Assembly (NCBI GenBank): GCA_964364745.1
Contig: CAYINJ010000041.1
Coordinates: 1-6,078 of the forward strand
DNA length: 6,078 nucleotides
Direction: 5' to 3'
Origin: CAYINJ01 sp964364745
GTDB taxonomy: Bacteria > Patescibacteriota > Patescibacteriia > JACRDY01
The notes below the pieces were generated by a model. That model ran no database searches, was not told where the DNA came from, and saw only the letters and a program-made list of their open reading frames with translations. Of the stretch, positions 1 to 6,013 are shown one piece after another. Within the stretch, counting starts at the first letter, position 1, and every line of letters begins with the position of its first letter. A program made the translations under genes and the position numbers.

Positions 1-1463
1 AGACCAGTACTGGCCACCAGTGGCCACCAGCGGGCCGCTTGGGCCAAATCCGCCCACAGATGAAAGGTTTGTTTCGGCAGGGTTAGTGGCCAGTCAAAGC
101 GAGGCCAGGAAATATTTAAGAAGGCAGCGGTGAAGTTGGTCCCCACTTGTGGCGCCAGCCAGACCGCTAAGGCAAAGCTGGCTAAAAGCGAAATGACGCC
201 CAGCAGCGCAATGGCGACCACGCCAACGCGGCGCCAAGCCAGCGGCCACTGACTAACCATGACCGCTAGCCAAGCCACGAAGAGCGTTAATGGTAGACCG
301 GTCAGGGGGTGAATTAAGGAAATCGCGGCGCTACTGGCTAGTGGTAACAGCCACCAGCGGGCGGCGGACCGGTGGTGATAGCCAACATAAGCCAGCCCAA
401 TAACGACCATGGCCCAGATATTGGCGAGCGATTGCGGGGTTGTGACAATGGTCTGATCCAGGAAAACTAAGAGCAATGGGATAATCGCCAACCACCAGGT
501 GGCCGGGAGAGCCAGTAAATGCCGGCCCCACTTAAAAGTTTGTTGTTGGACTAGGGACCGGACCGTGGCCATGGCCGTCAGCGGGAGGAGGAGCGTCGCG
601 GTCAGCGGCACTAATATTCGGTCAACGATATCGATGGACGCGCCAAACAGTCGGGCCAGCATCACCACGGTGCTGTATTGGCCAAGGTAGTAAGGTGTCT
701 TCGGAGTGATCGCTCCTCGCTGCCAGATGACAGTTTCCGTCGCGCGATGGATAAATGGGTCAAAGCCGTAGCCGGTCCGATAGACCAGTACCGCCGTAGC
801 CGCGACGACGCCAACCGTTAGATAACTCATCACGGGATACAGCCACGGCGGTAAATCGCGGCTCCAAAGCCAGACCAGGAGCAGGATGCTCGCAGCATAA
901 CTAATTAGAAAATAAATGGGCAGGGCTTGCCAGAGGCTGTTGATGCTAGTGGTGGTCGGATGGGTTAACAGCGTCAACCAGGCGAAACCAATACTAAGTA
1001 GCCAGAGACAGACGCCACCAGTGGTCAGGGGTGAGGCCGTGGCCCAGTCAATGGTTTGGCTAATCGCGTGATTCATCCGCTGTCGCCATGTCAGCCACCA
1101 ACTGACTCGGCGCAGCCAGGTCAGAATTTTTTGGATCCAATCAGTCGTGGGGCGCTGGGCCGCGACTAGGGCCGCTAGCAGCGGCCAGGCCACTAGCAAT
1201 CCATAAACCACCGGTACTGATAATCCAATCACGATATAGACCACTGCACCGACACCGGCGAACCAGACCAGCGCGGCTAGCGCGCCAATGATCCACCGCC
1301 AGGCCAAAGTTTGCTCGCGGGCCAGCCACCGGCCGTGCCAGCGAATTAAACAGCCCAAATACACCCCACCGGCTAGGCCGCCGAGCAGCAGTGAGTGGCT
1401 AGTGAAATCGTTGGTGATGGCGACAATGGCGGCCACCAGCGCCCAAAATAACAGTCCCGGCAT
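1..1463 (-). CDS. Polytopic membrane protein, probable GT-C glycosyltransferase (partial)
   Basis: An uninterrupted reading frame of 487 codons starts at the ATG at 1463-1461 and runs off the left edge without a stop, so the C-terminus is missing. The product is rich in Leu, Val, Ala and Trp. Hydrophobic segments lie near residues 4-20, 25-40, 57-80, 82-102, 148-166, 182-200 and 209-228, with more after about 285. A polar loop at about 229-263 carries FDPFIHRATE (234-243, with D235 and E243) and then ITPKTPYYLGQY (252-263). An HPLTGLP motif starts at H385. An acidic residue in an external loop between helices is typical of GT-C enzymes that use polyprenyl-phosphate sugars, and I associate this loop pattern with uncharacterised patescibacterial membrane proteins. 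The start is supported by an extended -10 box 10 bases upstream. It is transcribed divergently from the rhamnose operon, suggesting a related role in surface glycan assembly. The enzymatic assignment is inference; the membrane topology is clear. Confidence 0.75.
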   Translation of the reverse strand, partial: MPGLLFWALVAAIVAITNDFTSHSLLLGGLAGGVYLGCLIRWHGRWLAREQTLAWRWIIGALAALVWFAGVGAVVYIVIGLSVPVVYGLLVAWPLLAALVAAQRPTTDWIQKILTWLRRVSWWLTWRQRMNHAISQTIDWATASPLTTGGVCLWLLSIGFAWLTLLTHPTTTSINSLWQALPIYFLISYAASILLLVWLWSRDLPPWLYPVMSYLTVGVVAATAVLVYRTGYGFDPFIHRATETVIWQRGAITPKTPYYLGQYSTVVMLARLFGASIDIVDRILVPLTATLLLPLTAMATVRSLVQQQTFKWGRHLLALPATWWLAIIPLLLVFLDQTIVTTPQSLANIWAMVVIGLAYVGYHHRSAARWWLLPLASSAAISLIHPLTGLPLTLFVAWLAVMVSQWPLAWRRVGVVAIALLGVISLLASFALAVWLAPQVGTNFTAAFLNISWPRFDWPLTLPKQTFHLWADLAQAARWWPLVASTG

Positions 1464-1473
1464 ACTGGTCGGT

Positions 1474-1482
1474 ATTGTAGCA
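1474..1482 (-). promoter_or_regulatory. Extended -10 promoter for the leftward membrane gene
   Basis: Read on the minus strand, this is TGCTACAAT: a TG-n extension followed by TACAAT, one base from consensus. It ends 10 bases before the ATG at 1463, so transcription starting about 7 bases downstream (near 1467) would leave a leader of only a few bases. No -35 hexamer close to TTGACA is visible at 16-18 bp spacing, as is common for extended -10 promoters. There is no Shine-Dalgarno sequence. The site is read from sequence; the start point is inferred. Confidence 0.6.
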
Positions 1483-1492
1483 CACGGGTGTG
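1481..1492. promoter_or_regulatory. Short inverted repeat between the divergent promoters (possible operator)
   Basis: CACAC-GG-GTGTG is a perfect 5-bp inverted repeat with a two-base centre. It lies between the two outward-facing -10 boxes and overlaps the TG extension of the leftward one, where a bound regulator could affect both promoters. No regulator gene is in the window, and a 5-bp arm is short enough to occur by chance. Confidence 0.25.
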
Positions 1493-1507
1493 TCTTTCGC
1501 GTATGTT

Positions 1508-1516
1508 TGCTATAAT
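1508..1516 (+). promoter_or_regulatory. Extended -10 promoter for the glycan operon
   Basis: TGCTATAAT is a consensus extended -10 element (TG at 1508-1509, perfect TATAAT at 1511-1516). The ATG of the first operon gene is at 1531, 14 bases beyond the hexamer, so the expected start near 1523 leaves a leader of about 8 bases with no room for a Shine-Dalgarno site. No convincing -35 box is seen. No other comparable promoter was noticed before the tightly spaced downstream genes, so this one probably serves all five. Confidence 0.7.
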
Positions 1517-1530
1517 TTCGATACGGTACT

Positions 1531-3156
1531 ATGTCGATCATCTGGATCAAACGGATCGGACTATTGGCGCTCTTGACGCTCGTTTTTTTGTATGGCGTAT
1601 TGACGTTGACGGGGATTAGTTTTAGTCCACTGCCGCCGCGCTTTAATTCTCCCGATGAGACCGCTAATTATTTTTGGGCGAATCGGCTGGCCCACAGCAG
1701 AGGTCTGCGGCTAGCCGAGCCGCTCAATGCCGTCGCCGGCCAGCAAATCCATCTGCGCAGTGACAACGTGACGGCCGCCGGCGACGTTGTCCCGGGCAGT
1801 TTTGTGGGCTGGATTATTTTTTTGGGTGGCTGGGGATGGTTAGTGGGGAGCTGGGCGATCCCCTGGGTCACACCCCTGCTGGCGGTCATGGCGCTGTGGT
1901 GCTGGTATCGATTAATTTTGAAATATGTCGGCCGCGGGGCGGGCGTTATTTCGGCCGCGTTGCTGGCAGTCCAGCCGGCCTGGTGGTATTACGCCACCCG
2001 CGGTTTATTTGCCAATGTGGCGGTGGTAGCGCTGGCGATTATGGCTGTCTGGCTATTTGATCGCGCGCTGGTGGTCTCGTCACGGCAGCGGTGGTGGCAC
2101 TTGGCCGCTGGAGTGGCGGCTGGTTTGGCCGTCAGCATCCGGCCAGCGGAGCTACCGTGGCTGGTCGTAATTGCTCTGACACTCGTCTGGCGGAATTGGT
2201 CCCGGGCCTGGCGGCCTGGCCTACTCCTGGCCGTTATCGGGGCCGGAGTAGTGGGCTTACCGACCGTCATGGTGCAATGGTGGTTATACGGCAGTCCGTT
2301 GGCGACGGGGTATCAAGATTTACAAATGATTGCGGGGCCAGCCGCGACCGCCAGTTGGTGGGCCTTAATTTTACCGGCTGGCTTTCATCCGCTGCGGGCA
2401 CTGCGCCATGGCTATGATTATTCGTTTGGTTTGATGGGTTGGTGGTGGATACCGGTAACCGTCGCCGGTCTCTTAGCGTTATGGCGATCGGTCAGACAGT
2501 GCCCCAGTCGGCCGGATTGGAGCCGCTTGGTTTGGTGGTATACGGTCATGACCGTCGTCGTCAGTGGCTGGTTGCTCCTCCAGTATGGCAGTTGGTCGGT
2601 GCGCGACAACATTTCCGGCCAGATCACGATTGGGACGGCCTATCTGCGGTACTGGCTGCCAATCGCGGTGCTGGCCACACCCTACTTGGGTTGGTTAATC
2701 GCCGGCGGTCTGCGACGGATCACTCTGCCCCCCGTCCGCGCGGTGGTGGCTTTGGGTTTGCTCGTGTGGTTTATTTGGCCAGCGTATCAATTGGTGGTCT
2801 GGTCGGAAGAGGGGGTCGTGCCCGTGGCCGCAGCGGTGGCCCAGTATCAAACGGTCAATCGCGTGGCCGTCGAGCGATTGGCGACTGACGGTCAAACCCC
2901 GGTCATCATCAGTGATCGCAGTGACAAAGTGTTTTGGCCCCAGCTGCGGACGATGACTTTTTTGGGGAACGGCACCATCTGGTCGCCGGCCGCCGCGCTA
3001 GCGCGCCAGGTGCCGGTTTACTATTACAGCCATAATCAGTTAACGTCAGCCAATTTGGCAATCATGAAGGGTTTTGTCCAACCGCTGGGCTGTGATTGGC
3101 AGGTTCAGGCCTCGCTGACTAGCGTCGATGGGCTTTATCAATTAATTTGCCAATAA
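1531..3156 (+). CDS. GT-C family membrane glycosyltransferase-like protein
   Basis: This 541-residue polytopic membrane protein begins with a basic N-terminus and a transmembrane helix (about 8-28). An external loop follows with SPDETANYF (40-48; acidic pair D42-E43), the position where GT-C enzymes of the PMT/ArnT type keep a catalytic acidic residue. The loop continues to VPGSF (87-91). Further hydrophobic segments lie near 93-105, 109-130, 136-155, 160-177, 190-202, 207-220, 229-248, 303-317, 335-351, 372-392 and 402-422. The last 120 residues (about 423-541) are mostly soluble and include SDRSDKVFWP (461-470). I associate this layout with uncharacterised patescibacterial proteins related to dolichyl-phosphate-mannose mannosyltransferases. 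Such enzymes transfer a sugar from a polyprenyl-phosphate carrier on the outer face of the membrane; donor and acceptor are unknown here. It is the first gene of the operon and the ATG is fixed by the promoter just upstream. The fold class is fairly secure and the activity is inferred. Confidence 0.75.
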   Translation: MSIIWIKRIGLLALLTLVFLYGVLTLTGISFSPLPPRFNSPDETANYFWANRLAHSRGLRLAEPLNAVAGQQIHLRSDNVTAAGDVVPGSFVGWIIFLGGWGWLVGSWAIPWVTPLLAVMALWCWYRLILKYVGRGAGVISAALLAVQPAWWYYATRGLFANVAVVALAIMAVWLFDRALVVSSRQRWWHLAAGVAAGLAVSIRPAELPWLVVIALTLVWRNWSRAWRPGLLLAVIGAGVVGLPTVMVQWWLYGSPLATGYQDLQMIAGPAATASWWALILPAGFHPLRALRHGYDYSFGLMGWWWIPVTVAGLLALWRSVRQCPSRPDWSRLVWWYTVMTVVVSGWLLLQYGSWSVRDNISGQITIGTAYLRYWLPIAVLATPYLGWLIAGGLRRITLPPVRAVVALGLLVWFIWPAYQLVVWSEEGVVPVAAAVAQYQTVNRVAVERLATDGQTPVIISDRSDKVFWPQLRTMTFLGNGTIWSPAAALARQVPVYYYSHNQLTSANLAIMKGFVQPLGCDWQVQASLTSVDGLYQLICQ

Positions 3157-3157
3157 T

Positions 3158-3745
3158 GTGCCGCGCTGGTTAATGATGGTCCGCGGGCTGATCTGGTTGG
3201 TGCCGTTAGCGGTCGCTGGCTGGTTGGTATTCAGCGACGCGATGGTTAGCGGTCAGTTAACTGATCGGTATGACTTTAATTTGTCCTCACCATATATCTT
3301 GACTTTGGCGCCACGTAGTCGCATCAGCGCGGTGCAATACCAAGCGGGCGATGCTTATCAGACCTTAATTGATGATCCAATTTATTTTGATGTCCGCCTG
3401 CCGCGGCCGGTGGACACGATCACCCTGACCATGCGTTATCGCGCGCCAGCCGAGCAGCCAGTCCGGCTAGCGGCCTTTTACAACAAAGATAATTGGCAAT
3501 ACCAGCTGCTGGATTGGCAGACGGTTAGTCCGCCGGACGCGGCTGGTTGGCAGACGGCCACGGCCACGGTGGCCGTGACCGACAAGCGATTCGCGTGGCA
3601 AAAATATCAATTTATGATTTCCCTGCCTGATCTGCGCGGTAGTGGCCGGGAGGTTGAGGTGACGGAGATTACAATGACTGCAAGTCGACCGCCGCTGACC
3701 ATTGATCGCGTCGTGGCTAAACTACGCCGCATTTTTCACCTATGA
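3158..3745 (+). CDS. Membrane-anchored protein with probable extracytoplasmic beta-sandwich domain
   Basis: This protein has 195 residues from a GTG start one base after the previous stop; in-frame ATGs at 3173 and 3176 are reasonable alternatives and would only shorten the basic N-terminus. A single hydrophobic helix (about 10-26) acts as a signal anchor. The rest (about 38-176) looks all-beta and exposed, with alternating polar and hydrophobic strands such as DTITLTMRYRA (87-97) and a tryptophan- and tyrosine-rich stretch (107-131) in the style of a carbohydrate-binding jelly roll. The C-terminal 15 residues form a basic amphipathic helix. No catalytic motif is visible and I cannot name a family. 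Its position directly after the GT-C gene, and its overlap with the next small membrane gene, suggest it works with the transferase, perhaps binding glycan or acceptor outside the membrane. That role is inference. Confidence 0.7.
   Translation: MPRWLMMVRGLIWLVPLAVAGWLVFSDAMVSGQLTDRYDFNLSSPYILTLAPRSRISAVQYQAGDAYQTLIDDPIYFDVRLPRPVDTITLTMRYRAPAEQPVRLAAFYNKDNWQYQLLDWQTVSPPDAAGWQTATATVAVTDKRFAWQKYQFMISLPDLRGSGREVEVTEITMTASRPPLTIDRVVAKLRRIFHL
3559..3577. repeat. Perfect 9-bp inverted repeat inside the anchored-protein gene
   Basis: CACGGCCAC, one central G, then GTGGCCGTG form a perfect inverted repeat within codons for a Thr/Ala/Val-rich strand. A one-base centre means an RNA hairpin would lose its innermost pairs. 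It is not followed by a U-run, so it is not a terminator, and it may be a by-product of alternating GCC, ACG and GTG codons. Confidence 0.4.
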
Positions 3746-3924
3746 AGTACTACCCGGTCATCTTAGCTGACCTCTTCCATGTCACCGCTGTGGTCACTGT
3801 TTTGGCGCTGGGGTTTGATTTAATTAAGCCCGGTTTAGCGACTAATTTTCTCAATCTCCCCCTGTTGATCTTGGCCACCGTCGGCTTCGGACTTGCGTTG
3901 TTGGTGGCGGAGCGATATCGTTAA
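3742..3924 (+). CDS. Small two-helix membrane protein, function unknown
   Basis: This 60-residue protein overlaps the preceding gene by four bases (ATGA), the classic arrangement for translational coupling, and ends six bases before the next start. It contains two hydrophobic helices (about 6-26 and 36-55) joined by a short loop with LIKPGLATNF (27-36), and ends with a charged ERYR tail. The overlap, the sensible hydrophobic pattern and the clean fit between two larger genes argue that it is real despite its size. No enzyme motif is present. It may be an accessory subunit or scaffold for the membrane glycosyltransferase encoded at the head of the operon. I do not recognise a named family, though the 'KPG' loop between two helices looks like a possible conserved feature. 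Confidence 0.7.
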   Translation: MKYYPVILADLFHVTAVVTVLALGFDLIKPGLATNFLNLPLLILATVGFGLALLVAERYR

Positions 3925-3930
3925 GCACAT

Positions 3931-4773
3931 ATGTCCAAGACATTCTACATTTTGGGAGCCAGTGGCTTCATGGGTAACGGCTGCACGGCCTATTTACGTC
4001 AGCAAGGCCACCGGGTCCTAACTGACCGAGCGGATGTGACTGACTTAGCGGCGCTAACGGCCGCTTTCACCGCCGCCAAACCAAACGTGGTGATCAACTT
4101 CGCCGGGGTCCGGGCTTACCCGCACATCGACTGGTGTGAGACCCACAAACTCGAAACGGTGGCGGTCAACGTCGGCGGGCCGATCAATGTGGCTCAAGCC
4201 GGGATCGACGCTGGCGCGTACGTTATCCAAATTGCCTCGGGCTGCATTTATCATGGCGGTCCCGAGCATGAGTTTACCGAAGATGATCCGGCGAATTTCA
4301 CTGGCAGTTTCTACAGTCGGATGCGGGCCGTGATGCAGGCGGCCTTGGCGGAACTGCCAGTGTTGCAAGTGCGACTGCGCATGCCGATCTCGCGGCAAGC
4401 GCATGATCGCAACCTGATTACCAAAATTGCGCGCTATCAGAAAGTAATTTCCCTGCCGAACTCGGTGACGCTGATCGAAGATATGTACCCGGCCCTGGCG
4501 TTGCTGGCCGAGCAGCAACCGACCGGTATTTTGAACCTGACTAATGATGGCTACACCGATAATGCCACCATCCTGGCGGCCTACAAAGAAATTGTTGATC
4601 CAAGCCATAGCTATGAACTGATCCCATTAGAGCAGCTGCCCACGACCGCCCAGCGGAGCAACTGCGTATTAGCCAACGCCAAAGCCAAGGGGCTAGGGAT
4701 CAATATGCCGGCGCTGGACGCGGCGCGGCTGCGGGAAGTGATGCGGGACTATAAAAAATCCTTAGCGCCGTAA
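3931..4773 (+). CDS. Plant UER1/NRS-ER-like NDP-4-keto-6-deoxyglucose 3,5-epimerase/4-reductase
   Basis: This 280-residue extended short-chain dehydrogenase has a Rossmann start with GASGFMG (9-15). Beyond the fold, it follows the plant UER1/NRS-ER pattern, as I remember it, over most of its length: an AGV...DWCE segment (58-70), SGCIY (103-107), NFTGSFYS (122-129), RLRMPIS (148-154), LITKIARY (162-169) and LPNSVT (175-180). The plant enzyme both epimerises C3/C5 and reduces C4 of a 4-keto-6-deoxyglucose nucleotide, giving NDP-L-rhamnose, so it does the work of RmlC plus RmlD. C105 and K165 align with the Cys and Lys reported as needed for epimerisation in the Arabidopsis enzyme (from memory). 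Oddly, the YxxxK signature reads Y128-SRM-R132, with Arg where Lys is expected. The rmlB gene follows after one base, supporting a joint pathway. The nucleotide (dTDP or UDP) and cofactor cannot be settled here. A plain RmlD-like reductase is the main alternative. Confidence 0.82.
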   Translation: MSKTFYILGASGFMGNGCTAYLRQQGHRVLTDRADVTDLAALTAAFTAAKPNVVINFAGVRAYPHIDWCETHKLETVAVNVGGPINVAQAGIDAGAYVIQIASGCIYHGGPEHEFTEDDPANFTGSFYSRMRAVMQAALAELPVLQVRLRMPISRQAHDRNLITKIARYQKVISLPNSVTLIEDMYPALALLAEQQPTGILNLTNDGYTDNATILAAYKEIVDPSHSYELIPLEQLPTTAQRSNCVLANAKAKGLGINMPALDAARLREVMRDYKKSLAP

Positions 4774-4774
4774 T

Positions 4775-5785
4775 ATGAAATTATTTGTCACCGGCGGGGC
4801 GGGCTTCATTGGCAGCAATTTTATCCGCTACTGGCTCACGCGGCATCCCGCCGACCGCGTGGTTAACTTTGACTCGCTCACCTACGCCGGCAATTTAGAA
4901 AACTTAACTGGCGTGGATCAAGGCGAAAATTACCAGTTTATTCAGGGTAATATCACCGACTCGGTCGCCGTGGCAGCGGCCATGGCTGGCTGCGACATCG
5001 TGGTGCATTTTGCCGCCGAAACGCACGTTGACCGCTCCATTACCGGCCCCGGCATATTTTTAACCACCAATGTACTAGGCACCCAAGTGCTGCTCGATGC
5101 TGCCCTGAAAGCCGGAGTTAAAAGATTCCATCACATCTCCACCGACGAAGTGTTTGGCGCGTTGCCGCTGGGCACGCCGGACAAGTTTCGTGAAACCACG
5201 CCGTACGCGCCCCGCAGCCCATACGCCGCGTCGAAAGCGGCCTCGGACCACTTGATTCGCGCCTATGGTGAGACCTTTGGCTTGGCCTACACCATCACGA
5301 ATTGCTCTAACAACTTTGGCCCTTACCAGTTTCCGGAAAAGTTTTTGCCGTTGATGATTACCAATGTGCTGGAAAACAAGCCCATCCCGATTTACGGCGA
5401 TGGCCAGTATGTCCGTGATTGGCTGTACGTTGATGACCACTGTCGCGCGATTGAATTGGTACTTAAAAAAGGGAAGATCGGGGAGACCTACTGCATCGGT
5501 GGTATGACCGATGACGTTTCCAACCTCGATATTGCCCGGCAGGTCTTAGCGCTGATGGGTAAAGATGAGTCGCTCCTGACGTACGTCAAAGATCGCCCCG
5601 GCCATGACCGGCGCTACGCGGTGGACTGGTCGAAGGCCAAAACCGAGCTGGGCTACGCGCCGGCGCATGACTTCGCCACCTACCTCAAACAGACGGTTGA
5701 CTGGTACATCACCAACGAGTCCTGGTGGCGACGGGTCAAGAGTGGGGAGTATCAGGCGTATTACAAAAAACAGTATGCTGCATAA
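4775..5785 (+). CDS. rmlB: dTDP-glucose 4,6-dehydratase
   Basis: This 336-residue cytoplasmic enzyme of the extended SDR class converts dTDP-glucose to dTDP-4-keto-6-deoxyglucose using bound NAD+, the second step of dTDP-L-rhamnose synthesis. It shows the full RmlB signature set: GGAGFIG (7-13) for NAD, AETHVDRSI (81-89), STDEVFG (122-128) with the catalytic T123-D124-E125, YAASK (150-154) with Y150 and K154, NCSNNFGPYQFPEK (176-189), RDWLYVDD (214-221) and RPGHDRRYAVDW (274-285) for nucleotide-sugar binding. Length is normal for the family. The start lies one base after the preceding stop, without a Shine-Dalgarno site, so translation is probably coupled or SD-independent. RmlA (glucose-1-phosphate thymidylyltransferase), RmlC and RmlD are not in the window. 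The upstream UER1-like gene probably completes the pathway. A UDP-glucose 4,6-dehydratase, as used by plants and mimivirus, is a less likely alternative. Confidence 0.95.
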   Translation: MKLFVTGGAGFIGSNFIRYWLTRHPADRVVNFDSLTYAGNLENLTGVDQGENYQFIQGNITDSVAVAAAMAGCDIVVHFAAETHVDRSITGPGIFLTTNVLGTQVLLDAALKAGVKRFHHISTDEVFGALPLGTPDKFRETTPYAPRSPYAASKAASDHLIRAYGETFGLAYTITNCSNNFGPYQFPEKFLPLMITNVLENKPIPIYGDGQYVRDWLYVDDHCRAIELVLKKGKIGETYCIGGMTDDVSNLDIARQVLALMGKDESLLTYVKDRPGHDRRYAVDWSKAKTELGYAPAHDFATYLKQTVDWYITNESWWRRVKSGEYQAYYKKQYAA

Positions 5786-5823
5786 GTCATTGCGAAGGCC
5801 GCTGCGGCCTGAAGCAATCCCAG
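5786..5823 (+). repeat. REP-like element A (family 1, forward)
   Basis: It begins with GTCATTGCG directly after the rmlB stop codon and ends with GAAGCAATCCCAG. The centre is a perfect hairpin, AGGCCGC (5796-5802), T, GCGGCCT (5804-5810). The flanks match elements B and C. GTCATTGCGAG...GAAGCAATC palindromes resemble dispersed repeats known from many bacterial genomes; that resemblance is from memory. Confidence 0.8.
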
Positions 5824-5851
5824 CGCATGCCCCACGGTTAGCGTGTTCGTC

Positions 5852-5896
5852 CTGGGATTGCCGCGTCGTCCCGAAGACGGGACTCCTCGCAATGAC
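5852..5896 (-). repeat. REP-like element B (family 1, inverted)
   Basis: This is the same family in reverse: CTGGGATTG at the left and TCGCAATGAC at the right. The inner hairpin is GTCCCG (5868-5873), AAGA, CGGGAC (5878-5883), unrelated in sequence to that of element A. Elements A and B face each other, giving perfect 10-bp inverted repeats 5786-5795/5887-5896 and 5814-5823/5852-5861. Confidence 0.8.
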
Positions 5897-5923
5897 GAGG
5901 GTTTCCCCGTTTTATCTCCGTTT

Positions 5924-5987
5924 GTCATTGCGAGAAGCCACGCCCGCCCCGCCAACGGCGGGGCAAGGGGCGACGAAGCAATCCCAG
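5924..5987 (+). repeat. REP-like element C (family 1, forward, long stem)
   Basis: It starts GTCATTGCGAG and ends GACGAAGCAATCCCAG, as in the family. The inner hairpin is longer: GCCCCGCC (5946-5953), AAC, GGCGGGGC (5957-5964), extended by CGCCC (5941-5945) pairing with GGGCG (5968-5972) across an AAG bulge. It could be very stable as RNA or as a DNA cruciform. Confidence 0.8.
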
Positions 5988-6013
5988 TAAACACTCCACG
6001 AACCGTCCTCACC

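Noticed and set aside
11..30. Perfect tandem copy of TGGCCACCAG
   Set aside because: A 10-bp tandem repeat could signal a frameshifting duplication, but the membrane-protein frame stays open through it to the edge, so no disruption can be shown here.
2091..2888. Plus-strand frames of 108 and 149 codons inside the GT-C gene
   Set aside because: They are Gly- and Arg-rich shadows of the 541-aa reading frame, which has clear membrane topology.
3743..3745. Alternative genetic code with TGA as a sense codon, as in some Patescibacteria
   Set aside because: The TGA here ends the 195-aa gene exactly at an ATGA overlap with the next gene, and no gene frame contains an internal TGA, so the standard code fits.
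4054..4608. Minus-strand open frame of 184 codons
   Set aside because: It lies entirely inside the well-supported epimerase/reductase gene and has no recognisable motif; a high-GC shadow frame.
4775..5785. UDP-glucose 4-epimerase (GalE) or a decarboxylase-type SDR instead of RmlB
   Set aside because: The STDEVFG triad, HVDRSI, NNFGPYQFPEK and RPGHDRRY motifs are specific to the 4,6-dehydratase family.
5896..5920. Intrinsic terminator at GGGTTTCCC followed by GTTTTAT
   Set aside because: The stem is only about three base pairs and the T-run is short and interrupted.
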